Below, in pieces: positions 34,235-43,462 of a stretch of DNA of 64,000 nucleotides. Every line of letters begins with the position of its first letter. Position 1 is the stretch's first letter. The DNA lies in assembly GCF_009688965.1 (NCBI RefSeq), contig NZ_AP021875.1:4588001-4652000 (forward strand), in the 5' to 3' direction. The DNA is from Desulfosarcina widdelii. Its GTDB lineage: Bacteria; Desulfobacterota; Desulfobacteria; Desulfobacterales; Desulfosarcinaceae. A program made the translations under genes and the position numbers. Under the pieces are notes generated by a model. That model had not been told where the DNA came from. It saw nothing but the letters and a program-made list of their open reading frames with translations, and made no database searches.

Positions 34235-36027
34235 GCTTCTTTCGGGTTGAAATGCTATTCTTTATCTGGGTCGCACCACTGCTGGTGCTGGCCATCGCCT
34301 TCGGCATGCGACGGCGGCGCGAGATATTGCGCCGCTTTTCGTCGGAGCATGGCCTGGCGGCCATCGCTCCCCGGGTAGCCGATGGGCGGCGCTGGATCAA
34401 GGGTTTGCTGCTGGCCGCGGCCGTTCTTTTTGCCGCCGTGGCCCTGGCCGGACCCAAATACGGATTCCGCTGGCAGGAGATCCGCCAGCACGGCGTGGAC
34501 ATCATCATCGCTCTGGACTGCTCCCGCTCCATGACCGCCGCAGACATCTCGCCCTCCCGGCTGGAGCGGGCCAAGCGGGAGGTGTTCGACCTGTTGACCA
34601 TGCTCCAGGGTGACCGGGTGGGGCTGGTGGCCTTTGCCGGCACCGCCTTTTTGCAGTGTCCCTTGACCTTGGACTACGACGCCTTCAATCTTTTTCTCAA
34701 CGCTCTTTCCCCGGACTATCTGCCCGTAGGCGGCACCGATATCACCGGAGCCCTGACTACCGCCGCCGATGCCTTCGATCCCAAAAGCGCCGCCGATAAG
34801 GCGATCATTCTGATCACCGACGGCGAGAACACCGGCGAGGGCGACCCGGTCAAGGCAGCCGAAAGCTTGAAGGAAAAGGAGATCAAGCTCTTCTGCATCG
34901 GTGTGGGCGGCAGTGACGGCGTGCCCATTCCTGAGGCCGAAGGCGGATTCAAAAAAGACAAAAGCGGGCAGATCGTGCTTTCGCGGTTAGACGAGACGAC
35001 CCTGAAGAAAATCGCCGTGGTCACCGGCGGCACCTACGTGCGCTCCGTGGCCGGGGACATGGACCTGGATGCCATCTACACCGATGAAATCCGCCGCACC
35101 ATGGATGCCCAGACGCTTACTTCCAGCCGCAAGCAGGTCTGGGAGGACCGTTTTCAATGGCCCCTGGCCCTGGCCCTGGTCTGCCTGTTGGCCGAAATGC
35201 TGCTGCCAGTCGTTCGAAAAGGGCTGGTGTCGGTATTGCTGGCGGTGCTGCTGGTGCTGCCGGCAGCCACATCACAGGCCAGCGACACCAGCCAGGGCAT
35301 CGAGGCTTACCAGGCCGGCGATTACGAAAAGGCGCTCAAGCATTTTGTGGATGCCCAACTGCAAACGCCGGACAAGGCCGAGTCCCTTTACAACGTAGCC
35401 AATGGCTACTATAAAACCGGCAACTTCGACGCAGCGGTCGACCATTACAAAAAGGTGCTGGAAACCGAAGACAAGGTCCTCAAGCAAAAGGCCGAGTACA
35501 ACCTGGGCAATGCCGAGTTCCGGCGCGGCGATGCCAAGGCCGCCATCGAGCACTACAAAGCGGCCTTGGCCCTGGATCCGGACGATAAGATGAGCAAGGA
35601 GAACCTGGAATTCGTCCAAAAGATGCTTGAGCAGCAGCAGAATTCGGACGACCCGCAAAAGGACCAGAAAGACCGGCAACAGGATCAAAAGCAGAACCAG
35701 GATCAGCAAGGTCAGTCCAAACCGGACAACAAAGCTGACGACGGAAACTCCGAGAACCAACGGCCGCAAAATCGCGATCCATCCGCAGAAACCCAGACCG
35801 CCCCTGATTCCGGGGATAAACAGGACCAGCAGCCGCCGGCGCCGCAACCGGAGCCATCCGATCCGTCTGATGACAAGCAGGCCTCCCAGGCCTCTGCAAC
35901 ACCCGGCCAGGATCAGCAGGAAGGCGATCCGGGCCAGGCCGAGAGAATGCTCAACCGTTTGCAGGACCGGCCGGGCCGGGCTTTGATGCCGGCCGCGGGT
36001 GGACAACGCGTAGACAAAGACTGGTAA
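34231..36027 (+). CDS. batB: BatB-BatC fusion: VWA domain plus TPR repeats
   Basis: 598 residues. The N-terminal half is BatB: a TM, MIDAS IIALDCSRSM, GLVAFAGTAFLQCPLTLDYD, LITDGENTGEG, and a second TM near 315-345. The second half is BatC-like: TPR units beginning GIEAYQAGDYEKALKHFVDA, LYNVANGYYKTGNFDAAVDHY and YNLGNAEFRRGDAKAAIEHY. The last 130 residues are a low-complexity Gln/Asp/Pro-rich tail. In Bacteroides batB and batC are separate genes, while fused forms occur in proteobacteria. The periplasmic TPR region probably binds BatD or BatE. Confidence 0.92.
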   Translation: MSFFRVEMLFFIWVAPLLVLAIAFGMRRRREILRRFSSEHGLAAIAPRVADGRRWIKGLLLAAAVLFAAVALAGPKYGFRWQEIRQHGVDIIIALDCSRSMTAADISPSRLERAKREVFDLLTMLQGDRVGLVAFAGTAFLQCPLTLDYDAFNLFLNALSPDYLPVGGTDITGALTTAADAFDPKSAADKAIILITDGENTGEGDPVKAAESLKEKEIKLFCIGVGGSDGVPIPEAEGGFKKDKSGQIVLSRLDETTLKKIAVVTGGTYVRSVAGDMDLDAIYTDEIRRTMDAQTLTSSRKQVWEDRFQWPLALALVCLLAEMLLPVVRKGLVSVLLAVLLVLPAATSQASDTSQGIEAYQAGDYEKALKHFVDAQLQTPDKAESLYNVANGYYKTGNFDAAVDHYKKVLETEDKVLKQKAEYNLGNAEFRRGDAKAAIEHYKAALALDPDDKMSKENLEFVQKMLEQQQNSDDPQKDQKDRQQDQKQNQDQQGQSKPDNKADDGNSENQRPQNRDPSAETQTAPDSGDKQDQQPPAPQPEPSDPSDDKQASQASATPGQDQQEGDPGQAERMLNRLQDRPGRALMPAAGGQRVDKDW

Positions 36028-36067
36028 TGATGGCAGCTTAGAGTATTATGGATGTGGGTGTTCGATG

Positions 36068-36215
36068 AATTCGTTAAAAGTAAAAAACACCAAATTGACG
36101 TCATTCCGGCGAAGGCCGGAATCCAGGCATTCCAATGTGTTCTGGATGCCACCGGATCGGGGTCCGGTGCAGGCTTATCAAGCCCGGCATGACGAGAAAG
36201 GCACTTTTTACGAAT
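36068..36215. repeat. Dispersed repeat overlapping the start of batD
   Basis: The core runs from CGTCATTCC at 36099 to GGCATGACG at 36194. The outer ends ATTCGTTAAAAGT (36068) and ACTTTTTACGAAT (36215) are inverted with one mismatch. Translated in the batD frame it gives SFRRRPESRHSN, a string found in many predicted proteins made from this kind of repeat. All standard batD start codons upstream of the signal peptide lie inside or before it. Confidence 0.82.
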
Positions 36216-37948
36216 CCATCATATTCAGAACGCTTACCACCGCCATACTCATCTTACTATCTACTGCCATCGGCGCCCAGGCGGCCACTGTGCGGGCCGT
36301 GGTGGACCGCAACCAGGTTATGGTCGGGGAATCGCTCAGCCTCCAGGTGACCATCGAGGGCGGAGACGGTGATGTCGATCTTTCCAGCCTGACCGACTTC
36401 AAGACCGTCTCACGGGGCTCCACCAGCAGTTTCCAGATGGTCAACGGCCGAACCTCCCGCCAGATGATCTACAATTACGTTTTAATTCCGCTTAAGGCCG
36501 GCGAACTGAACGTCCCGGCCATTCCCGTGACCATCGACGGCAAGATCCATTACACGACCCCCATCCGTGTCCGGGTCTCCGAGGAGCCGCCGGTGGACAG
36601 CGGCCGGCGCGATGTGTACGTGTCTGCCGCCGTATCGGAGACCTCCCCCTGGGTTGGCCAGCAAATCGTTTATACTTTCCAGCTCTTCAACGCCGTCCAG
36701 GTGGCGGAAGCCAAGTTCCAGGCACCGGAATTCGACGATTTTCAGGCCGAGGAACTCGAAGACCGAAAATCCTACCGCACCGTGGTCAACGGCCGTGAGT
36801 TCATCGTTACCGAGGTGCGGTTTATCCTGATTCCGGTCAAGACCGGAACCTTGACCATCGATCCGGCGGTGCTCCAGGTGGGCCTGGTCCAGCACCGTCG
36901 CCGACCGCGCCCCTTTTCCGGCATGGATGCCTTTTTCGGTCGCACGGAGATGACCACCCGGGTGCTGCAGACCGATCCCGTTACGGTGACGGTACGCGAT
37001 CTACCGCCCAAACCGCCGGGCACCGTGTTTTCCGGATTGGTGGGGAAATTTGAGATCAGCGCTGTTCTGGACAAGATTGACCTTCAGGTGGGCGATTCCA
37101 CCACTCTGGCCGTTACCGTCAGCGGCAGCGGAAATATCATGGATGCTGCTCCGCCGACCATTGCCGCACCGTCGGATTTCAAGAGTTACACCGACAACCC
37201 CGAGGAATCCATCCGCAAAGAGGCCGCCGGGTATGTGGGCAGCAAGACTTTCCGCACAGCCCTGGTTCCGGTAAAGGCGGGAGACTACCATCTCGACCCG
37301 GTTACGCTGACCTATTTCGATGTCAATCAGGGCGACTACCGGACACTTTCCGCCACTACCGAAACGATTTATGTCCGCCCCTCGAAAACCGCTGCCACGG
37401 ACATCGACGTGTTCCGAGCCGCACCGGATCGGATGCCTTCATTGAAAAAGCGGGTGGAGTTCACCGGCCGGGACATCCTGCCGCTCAAGACGGAACTGGA
37501 GGCCCTGCAGACCGGTCGACGGATGCCTCTGTCGTGGTTCAGCCTGCTGCTGGCGCTGCCGATCCTGGTTTTTGCCGCCACCCGAGTCGTGCTGCGTATG
37601 ACCCGGAAGGATGAAACCCCGGGCCGGATCATGGCGGGTCGTGCCCGGCAGGCCCTCAAAGAGGCTTGCGCCCCAGCGACAACCGACAATGATTTTCTCA
37701 CCAGTCTGTATCGTGCCCTGGTGTCGGCCATCCTGGGTCGCATCGGCGTCATGGGCACCTCGCTCACCTGGTCCGAAGCCCGTAGCCGCCTGCTCGAAAT
37801 CGGCTGGGATGCCGAATCAGCCGATGCCGCCGCCCGTCTTCTGGAAGAGATCGAGTCCTTCAACTATTCGGGCGGCATTCTTGATGCGGATAAGCGGGCC
37901 GACCTGCTGGATCGCACCCGGCAGACGATACGGAGGCTGGCATCATGA
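36146..37948 (+). CDS. batD: BatD, oxygen-tolerance-like membrane protein with repeat-derived N-terminus
   Basis: About 600 residues from ATG 36146; an in-frame ATG at 36065 would add 27 more. The real domain begins with a signal peptide (TLTTAILILLSTAIGAQA), followed by Ig-like strands such as VRAVVDRNQVMVGESLSLQVTIEG. Further on are PWVGQQIVYTFQLF, VRFILIPVKTGTLTIDP and VKAGDYHLDPVTLTYFD, as in BatD. A TM follows (LLLALPILVFAATRVVL), then a cytoplasmic tail. No ATG, GTG or TTG lies between the repeat and the signal peptide core, so translation starts within repeat sequence or at a rare codon (ATC 36218 or ATA 36221). It overlaps batE by ATGA. Confidence 0.85.
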   Translation: MPPDRGPVQAYQARHDEKGTFYESIIFRTLTTAILILLSTAIGAQAATVRAVVDRNQVMVGESLSLQVTIEGGDGDVDLSSLTDFKTVSRGSTSSFQMVNGRTSRQMIYNYVLIPLKAGELNVPAIPVTIDGKIHYTTPIRVRVSEEPPVDSGRRDVYVSAAVSETSPWVGQQIVYTFQLFNAVQVAEAKFQAPEFDDFQAEELEDRKSYRTVVNGREFIVTEVRFILIPVKTGTLTIDPAVLQVGLVQHRRRPRPFSGMDAFFGRTEMTTRVLQTDPVTVTVRDLPPKPPGTVFSGLVGKFEISAVLDKIDLQVGDSTTLAVTVSGSGNIMDAAPPTIAAPSDFKSYTDNPEESIRKEAAGYVGSKTFRTALVPVKAGDYHLDPVTLTYFDVNQGDYRTLSATTETIYVRPSKTAATDIDVFRAAPDRMPSLKKRVEFTGRDILPLKTELEALQTGRRMPLSWFSLLLALPILVFAATRVVLRMTRKDETPGRIMAGRARQALKEACAPATTDNDFLTSLYRALVSAILGRIGVMGTSLTWSEARSRLLEIGWDAESADAAARLLEEIESFNYSGGILDADKRADLLDRTRQTIRRLAS

Positions 37949-38697
37949 AGCGATGGCTAACCACCGCAATCGGCCTGTTGGTTTTGCTTTCCCTTGCCAC
38001 CGGCGTCCCGGCGAGCGAAAGGGCCCGGACCTTCATGGCGGGCATCGATGCCTACGGTCAGGGGGACTGGCCGGCAGCCATCGAGGCTTTCGAGCACCTG
38101 GCCGAAGAGGGCATCGACAGCGGGCCGCTTTGTTACAACCTGGGAAATGCCTACCTGAAAAATGGCGATCTGGGCCACGCCCTGCTCTGGTACGAACGCG
38201 CCCTGAAACGCACTCCCGATGATCCGGACCTGCGTTTCAACTACGATTATGCCCTGACCCTGACCAAAGACGAGCAGGGCGAGCAGACCTCGCCTTTGCT
38301 GCGAATCCTTTTTTTCTGGAAATACCAGCTCAACCCGGAGACCATCCGCTGGATCGCGTTGGCACTCAATGGGGTGTTGTGGTTATCCCTTGCGGTGCTG
38401 GTCATCCGTAAAAAACATCTGCTGCGGCCCAGCATCCTCCTGATTGCGGCCGCCACCCTCCTTTTTTCCGCCACGGCTGTCTTCAATTACTTCGAAGCCG
38501 CCCGTATCCGCCACGCCGTCATCCTCCCCGCCCAGGTTTCCGTCCGTTCCGGTTTTACCGACAGCGCCACCCAGCTTTTCGTTCTGCACGCCGGCACCAA
38601 GGTGCGGGTGGAAAGGCAGTCCGAGGATTATCTTCTGATTCAATATACGGAGGACAAGATTGGGTGGGTGAAACGATCGGATGCGGGAATTATTTGA
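37945..38697 (+). CDS. batE: BatE, TPR and SH3-domain protein
   Basis: 250 residues with a signal peptide (LLVLLSLATGVPA), TPR-type helices (IDAYGQGDWPAAIEAFEHLAE, CYNLGNAYLKNGDLGHALLWYERAL), two TM segments (about 130-180) and a C-terminal bacterial SH3-like domain (VSVRSGFTDSATQLFVLHAG, then VRVERQSEDYLLIQYTEDKIGWVKRSD). The order matches BatE in other bacteria. It ends the moxR-bat operon. Confidence 0.9.
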   Translation: MKRWLTTAIGLLVLLSLATGVPASERARTFMAGIDAYGQGDWPAAIEAFEHLAEEGIDSGPLCYNLGNAYLKNGDLGHALLWYERALKRTPDDPDLRFNYDYALTLTKDEQGEQTSPLLRILFFWKYQLNPETIRWIALALNGVLWLSLAVLVIRKKHLLRPSILLIAAATLLFSATAVFNYFEAARIRHAVILPAQVSVRSGFTDSATQLFVLHAGTKVRVERQSEDYLLIQYTEDKIGWVKRSDAGII

Positions 38698-38711
38698 TAT
38701 TGCTGGTTTTT

Positions 38712-38737
38712 TAGGGGCACGGCGCGCCGTGCCCCTA
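38712..38737. repeat. 26-bp perfect palindrome, GTAGGGGC family
   Basis: TAGGGGCACGGCG and its inverse form a perfect 26-mer in the 70-base gap between the convergent batE and TIGR03943 genes. It shares the outer seven bases with the palindrome at 6607. It could act as a bidirectional transcript end, though no T-runs follow. Confidence 0.75.
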
Positions 38738-38767
38738 CAACAACCTGCGAACAGTTTGGAGAATCAT

Positions 38768-39541
38768 TTAAAACAGGTAGGGTATCACCGGCGCTTCGAT
38801 GGGTTCGAGGGCGGCATCGGTCACCAGCGGAAAGGACTTGTCATCGACATGATGCAGGGAAAAGGTTCCACTCACCCGCACCCATTGGTCGTTGGCGAAT
38901 GGTTCGGCCCGGTCTGCATCCACGGCGACGGCAAGGGGCAGGGCATCGGCAGCGCAACAGGTGATCAGGAAACGATAGACGGCCGTATCCCGGCCGCCGA
39001 AGTGCTCTTTGAGGGCCTCGTCGCGCATGATCATGCCCGTGAAAACCACCCGCCGGCCTTCATAGCGACCCGCACGGCGATATAAATCCGTGATGAAACA
39101 CTCGCCCGCGGCCCTCGAACGGGGGCGGGTCGTATCGACGAGGCTCGCCTCTTCTTCGTTTTGTCCATCTTCCCAGGGAAAGCGTTCCCCGCTCGGATCC
39201 CGGGAATTGGTCGTGATCGTACCCGTTCCCACGAAACGATTTTTAAAAGCCAGTTCGCCCAGCATGGCATCCGGTACGCCGACCAGGAAAATCAGCGGGA
39301 GCAGCAATACGGCAGCCCGCAAGGCGGTCGAGGCATCTTTATCGGTCGTCCGATTCCCGGCGATAGCGGCAATCATGAAACCCATGGCGATGAAAACCGC
39401 CGGGACCAGCAGCAGTCCAAACTCCGGCCTCAGAAAGTCCATGTAGCGCCGGGAGCCCAGCAGGTAGACCAGTGCGACCATCCAGGCACCGAACACAAAA
39501 GGGTGCAGCCAGCGGGAAAAGATGGTGTCGGGCGATTTCAT
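38768..39541 (-). CDS. TIGR03943 family protein (YcgQ-like), putative zinc-linked membrane protein
   Basis: 257 residues with N-terminal membrane segments (FVFGAWMVALVYLLG, LLLVPAVFIAMGFMIAAIAG, AAVLLLPLIFLVG) and a soluble C-terminal domain holding RRVVFTGMIMR, FLITCCAADALPLAV and DQWVRVSGTF. This matches TIGR03943, the partner of YraQ-type permeases. In Bacillus the equivalent pair is under Zur control. It starts at ATG 39541, overlapping the permease stop by four bases. Zinc-linked function is inferred from this pairing and the divergent znu operon. Confidence 0.85.
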   Translation of the reverse strand: MKSPDTIFSRWLHPFVFGAWMVALVYLLGSRRYMDFLRPEFGLLLVPAVFIAMGFMIAAIAGNRTTDKDASTALRAAVLLLPLIFLVGVPDAMLGELAFKNRFVGTGTITTNSRDPSGERFPWEDGQNEEEASLVDTTRPRSRAAGECFITDLYRRAGRYEGRRVVFTGMIMRDEALKEHFGGRDTAVYRFLITCCAADALPLAVAVDADRAEPFANDQWVRVSGTFSLHHVDDKSFPLVTDAALEPIEAPVIPYLF

Positions 39542-40620
39542 GCGAGCATCCCGGTGAGCGTTTCGTAGCCCATGGAAAATAGAAAAACCATGAGCGCAAC
39601 CAGACTGGCCAATGCGACGATGGCGCGGTTGGTGAAAAGGCTCCGGTACATCAGCAGCAGTTTGAGATCCAGCATCGGCCCGGTCAGCAGGAAGGCCAGT
39701 TGCGCCGGAATCGGCATCATTCCCTGGAAAGAGGCCGCGATAAAGGCGTCGGCCTCGGAGCACAGGTTGAGCAAAATGGCCAGCGACATCATCAGAAGCA
39801 CGGATACCGCCGGAATATCGGCCAATTCCGTGAACAGGGATCGTTCGACAACCGTTTGCGCCAGAGCGGCGATAAAGGCTCCGATCACCAGGTAATGGCC
39901 TACGGCAAAAAAGTCATTTTTAGCATGGATAAAGGCCTCACCCGCTTTATCCATCCAATCGGCCGGGGCCGCGGCGGTGTGGGGCGAGCAGCACCCGCAT
40001 GCCGGGGCATGGGAATCGTGCATGCAGCCGCAAGGCGAGGAAGCCGGATCGATCCCGATTGTAAGGATTGCCGGCGCGTTTTGGAACAAGCGCCCCATGA
40101 CAAGCCCGATGACAACGGCCAGGAAGTAGCCCCCAAGCAGGCGTAAGGCCACCACCTGCCAGTCAAAGGCATAGGCTAGGGCGGTGGAGGCCGCCACGAC
40201 GGGATTGACGATGGGTCCGCCGAGCAGGTAGCCGATAGCAGCCGCAAGGGGGAAACCCTTGCCCACCAGTCGCCTGACCACCGGAACCACGGCGCACTCA
40301 CAGACCGGGAAAAGAATGCCTGCGGCAGCCGCGACGCAAACGGTTTGCCAGCCCCGTTCGGGCAGCAATGCGGTCATACGTTCCCGGCTCAAGAACGCCT
40401 CGATTACCCCACCGACCAGCGAGCCCATAAGCATGAACGGAATCGCTTCCAGAACGATGCTGATAAAAACAATGGCCAGGGAATTCAGGGCGGACGAATC
40501 CGACCTGGCGGGAAGGAATAAAAACGCCGCCACCAGAAAAACCGCAGGCAGCCAGTCGATGGCAGCCAAACGATTGAAATTTCGACTTTTTAAACGAGAT
40601 GTGTTCTTTGAATCCAGCAT
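39538..40620 (-). CDS. YraQ/DUF318-type permease
   Basis: 360 residues, about eight membrane segments. Family motifs are EAIPFMLMGSLVGGVIEAFL, ILFPVCECAVVPVVRRLVGKG and YLLGGPIVNPVVAAST; the CEC motif is characteristic. A central loop is Cys/His-rich (CGCMHDSHAPACGCCSPH), which would bind metal ions. The ATG at 40620 was chosen because the 46 upstream in-frame residues have no match to the family. It is divergent from znuA across a candidate Zur operator. The transported species is not established. Confidence 0.87.
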   Translation of the reverse strand: MLDSKNTSRLKSRNFNRLAAIDWLPAVFLVAAFLFLPARSDSSALNSLAIVFISIVLEAIPFMLMGSLVGGVIEAFLSRERMTALLPERGWQTVCVAAAAGILFPVCECAVVPVVRRLVGKGFPLAAAIGYLLGGPIVNPVVAASTALAYAFDWQVVALRLLGGYFLAVVIGLVMGRLFQNAPAILTIGIDPASSPCGCMHDSHAPACGCCSPHTAAAPADWMDKAGEAFIHAKNDFFAVGHYLVIGAFIAALAQTVVERSLFTELADIPAVSVLLMMSLAILLNLCSEADAFIAASFQGMMPIPAQLAFLLTGPMLDLKLLLMYRSLFTNRAIVALASLVALMVFLFSMGYETLTGMLA

Positions 40621-40750
40621 GATCAACCTTGTATAAACGAGCAGCATCGCCGTAGGAGATAGCTGATAGCAGAAGATGCACGGGAAGGAAACAGGCAAGC
40701 CATAAGCGAAGGAGCTGTTTTTTGACTCGGTCCCGTTGCGCCGGTCGGAT

Positions 40751-40771
40751 TTATGCAATATATTTGCATAA
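40751..40771. promoter_or_regulatory. Putative Zur operator between divergent permease and znuA operons
   Basis: TTATGCAA (40751-40758) and TTGCATAA (40764-40771) form a perfect 8-bp inverted repeat around a five-base TATAT spacer. This 21-bp architecture is what Fur-family dimers recognise. It lies 130 bases upstream of the permease start and 145 bases before znuA. The remaining intergenic sequence (40621-40915) is AT-rich with no gene. Confidence 0.68.
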
Positions 40772-40915
40772 CAAATTTTCGCCGTATATTCGCTTTTTGT
40801 TTTAAATAATCATATAAAACAAAATATTAATCATAAATTGTCTGGATAAAGGGTGTTGAAAAATAGTTGCGTCTGATTCCACTTTTCTCTAAATCCTTGC
40901 CGCGAGGAGATTGAC

Positions 40916-41827
40916 ATGAACCGTACATTTTTTAATTTTTTATCCATTATTTGTATGTTATTTGGATTTGCATCAACGGCTGCGGCGGACGACAAGCTGC
41001 CTGTTTTCGTCAGTATCGTACCCCAGAAATTTTTCGTGCAACAAATTGGCAAAGACCTGGTGGATGTCCAGGCGATGGTTCAACCCGGCGCCAGCCCGGC
41101 CACCTACGAACCCAAACCCAGACAAATGGCTGCGCTTTCCAAAGCCAAAATTTATTTTTCCATCGGCGTTCCTTTCGAAAATGTCTGGCTGAACAAGATT
41201 GCCGCCGCCAATCCGCAAATGAGTTTGGTCCACACGGATGACGGCATTGAAAAGATCGCCATGGGAGGACATCATCACCATGATGATCATGCGGGCAAGG
41301 ATCAAGAAGAGAAACACCATGGGGACGACCATGAGCATGCCGGTCTCGATCCGCATATCTGGCTGTCCCCACCCCTGGTGGAGGTTCAGGCGCGAACGAT
41401 CACAACCGCCCTGCAGACCGCCGATCCCGCCCATCGGGATTTGTACGACGCCAATTTCCGCGACTTCGTTGGCCGGATCGATCAGTTGGACAATGAATTG
41501 AGACAGACCCTTGCCGGCAAGTCCGGGATGTCGTTCATGGTTTTTCATCCGGCCTGGGGTTATTTCGCCCATGCCTATGGCCTCAGGCAATTGCCCGTCG
41601 AGGTCGAAGGCAAGGACCCGAAACCGGCCCAGTTGCAAGCGTTGATCGAAAATGCTAGAGAACACGACATCCGTGTTGTTTTCGTGCAGCCGCAGTTTTC
41701 CACCAAAAGCGCCGAACTGATTGCCCGGGAAATCGGCGGCCAGGTTGTGGCTGCCAATCCGCTGGCCGAAGACTGGATGGCCAACTTGCGCCAGGTTGCT
41801 GACAAGTTCAAGGCCGCTCTCAAATAA
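40916..41827 (+). CDS. znuA: Zinc ABC transporter substrate-binding protein
   Basis: 303 residues. The signal peptide ends near TAAADDKLP. It has the cluster A-I fold markers VDVQAMVQPGASPATYEP (first metal His replaced by a Tyr-containing loop), GLDPHIWLSP (metal His), FMVFHPAWGYFA (metal His) and a C-terminal acidic position in VVAANPLAEDW. A His/Asp-rich loop near residues 117-141 (GGHHHHDDH, HHGDDHEHAG) is a hallmark of zinc binders over manganese binders. It is the first gene of znuA-znuC-znuB-zur. Confidence 0.92.
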   Translation: MNRTFFNFLSIICMLFGFASTAAADDKLPVFVSIVPQKFFVQQIGKDLVDVQAMVQPGASPATYEPKPRQMAALSKAKIYFSIGVPFENVWLNKIAAANPQMSLVHTDDGIEKIAMGGHHHHDDHAGKDQEEKHHGDDHEHAGLDPHIWLSPPLVEVQARTITTALQTADPAHRDLYDANFRDFVGRIDQLDNELRQTLAGKSGMSFMVFHPAWGYFAHAYGLRQLPVEVEGKDPKPAQLQALIENAREHDIRVVFVQPQFSTKSAELIAREIGGQVVAANPLAEDWMANLRQVADKFKAALK

Positions 41828-41844
41828 ACTAAAGAAAGGTGACC

Positions 41845-42624
41845 ATGGCTCTGGTCGAAATCAACAACGTCTATTTTTCCTATAACGGCGATACTGTTCT
41901 CGAGGATATCAATCTGGATGTCCGACAAGGGGATTTCATCGCCATGATCGGACCCAATGGCGGCGGTAAAACCACGCTGCTGAAAATCATGTTGGGGTTG
42001 TTGAAACCGAATTCCGGCACGATCCGCGTTAACGGCGATTCCGCGCACAAAGCGTCTTCCTGCATCGGCTACGTGCCCCAGGATGTCCACATCAACAGCC
42101 GGTTTCCCATTACCGCCCTGGACGTGGTCCTGATGGGGAAGCTGGACCGCAATAAACGCTGGGCTAGAAAAACAGCGGCGAATCGCCGGGAGGCTTTGGA
42201 CGCCCTGGAACAATTGGACATGGACATCCACGCCGAAAAAAAAATCGGCGAACTGTCCGGCGGGCAGCGCCAGCGGGTCTTCATCGCCAGGGCCTTGGTC
42301 ACCCGGCCCAAACTGCTGTTGCTGGATGAACCCACGGCCAGTATCGACACAAGAGGGCAGGCCGATTTTTTCAAGCTTCTGGAAAAACTCAACCGGGAGA
42401 TCACCATCGTCGTGGTCAGCCACGACCTGCTCGTCATTTCCCGCTACATAAAATCCGTCGCCTGCGTGAACCGGCGGCTGCATTACCACGACCAGGCGGA
42501 AATTACCGGCGACATGCTCGAAACCATGTATCCATGCACCGTCGAGGAAACGTGTCCCGTCGAACTGATTGCCCACGGGCATCTTCCGCACAGGGTGTTG
42601 AGGCATCACGAGGATGATCGATGA
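41845..42624 (+). CDS. znuC: Zinc ABC transporter ATP-binding protein
   Basis: 259 residues, metal-type ABC ATPase. Walker A is GPNGGGKTTLLK, the Q-loop IGYVPQDV, the signature LSGGQRQRVFIARAL, Walker B LLLLDEPTASID and the H-loop VVVSHDL. The ATG at 41845 is preceded by AAGAAAGGTG. It is 17 bases after znuA and overlaps znuB by ATGA. It pairs with ZnuB for uptake. Confidence 0.93.
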   Translation: MALVEINNVYFSYNGDTVLEDINLDVRQGDFIAMIGPNGGGKTTLLKIMLGLLKPNSGTIRVNGDSAHKASSCIGYVPQDVHINSRFPITALDVVLMGKLDRNKRWARKTAANRREALDALEQLDMDIHAEKKIGELSGGQRQRVFIARALVTRPKLLLLDEPTASIDTRGQADFFKLLEKLNREITIVVVSHDLLVISRYIKSVACVNRRLHYHDQAEITGDMLETMYPCTVEETCPVELIAHGHLPHRVLRHHEDDR

Positions 42625-43454
42625 TTGAAGCCCTACAATTCGAGTTCATGCGCAACGCCCTGCTGGCCGGCCTGCTGGCCGCCGTCATTTGCGGCATCAT
42701 GGGCACGCTGGTAGTGGTCAACCGGATTGTGTTTCTTTCCGGTGGAATCGCCCACGCCGCATACGGCGGCATCGGACTTTCCTTTTTCTTCGGCTGGCCC
42801 TATATGGTCGGAACGATCGGGTTCTCGCTGTTTGCCGCCATGCTGATGGCGGCCATCACCCTGCAAGCCAAGCATCGCGCAGATACGATCATCGGCGTAA
42901 TCTGGGCGCTGGGCATGGCTTTCGGCATTATCTTGATGGACCTGACGCCGGGGTACCATGTGGACCTGATGAGCTATCTGTTCGGCAGCATCCTCACGGT
43001 GCCGGACAGCGACTTGTGGACCATGCTCATCATGGCCGCGGTGATCGCGGTTTTCGTCGTGGGCTACTACAACGACCTGCTGGCACTCTCCTACGACGAG
43101 GAGTTCGCCCAGGTCCGGGGCGTACCGGTCAAGGGCCTTTATTTCACCATGATCGGGATGCTGGCCATCACCATCGTCATGGTCATCCAGGTGGTGGGAC
43201 TGATTCTGATTATCGCCTTGTTGACCATCCCGCCCTTTATCGCCGAAAAATATGCCAAATCCCTGTTCCAGATGATGGCGGGATCAAGCATTCTGGGAGC
43301 CCTGTTCACCATGACCGGTCTGTGGCTGGCCTACCGGTTCGATCTGACGTCGGGCGCCTCGATCATCCTGGTTTCCGGGATCGCTTTTTTAATTATCCTG
43401 GGCACTGAAAAACTGCGCCTGTCCGCACGAAAAGCCAATGGGCGTAAATCGTAA
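42621..43454 (+). CDS. znuB: Zinc ABC transporter permease
   Basis: 277 residues, with about eight membrane segments of the ABC-3 family: LAGLLAAVICGIMGTLVVVNRIVFLSGGIAHAAYGG near the N-terminus, LSYDEEFAQVRGVPVKGLYF as the coupling region, then VIQVVGLILIIALLTIPP. The GGIAHAAYGGIG motif is typical of zinc and manganese permeases. It starts within the znuC stop (ATGA). Confidence 0.93.
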   Translation: MIEALQFEFMRNALLAGLLAAVICGIMGTLVVVNRIVFLSGGIAHAAYGGIGLSFFFGWPYMVGTIGFSLFAAMLMAAITLQAKHRADTIIGVIWALGMAFGIILMDLTPGYHVDLMSYLFGSILTVPDSDLWTMLIMAAVIAVFVVGYYNDLLALSYDEEFAQVRGVPVKGLYFTMIGMLAITIVMVIQVVGLILIIALLTIPPFIAEKYAKSLFQMMAGSSILGALFTMTGLWLAYRFDLTSGASIILVSGIAFLIILGTEKLRLSARKANGRKS

Positions 43455-43462
43455 GGAACGCC

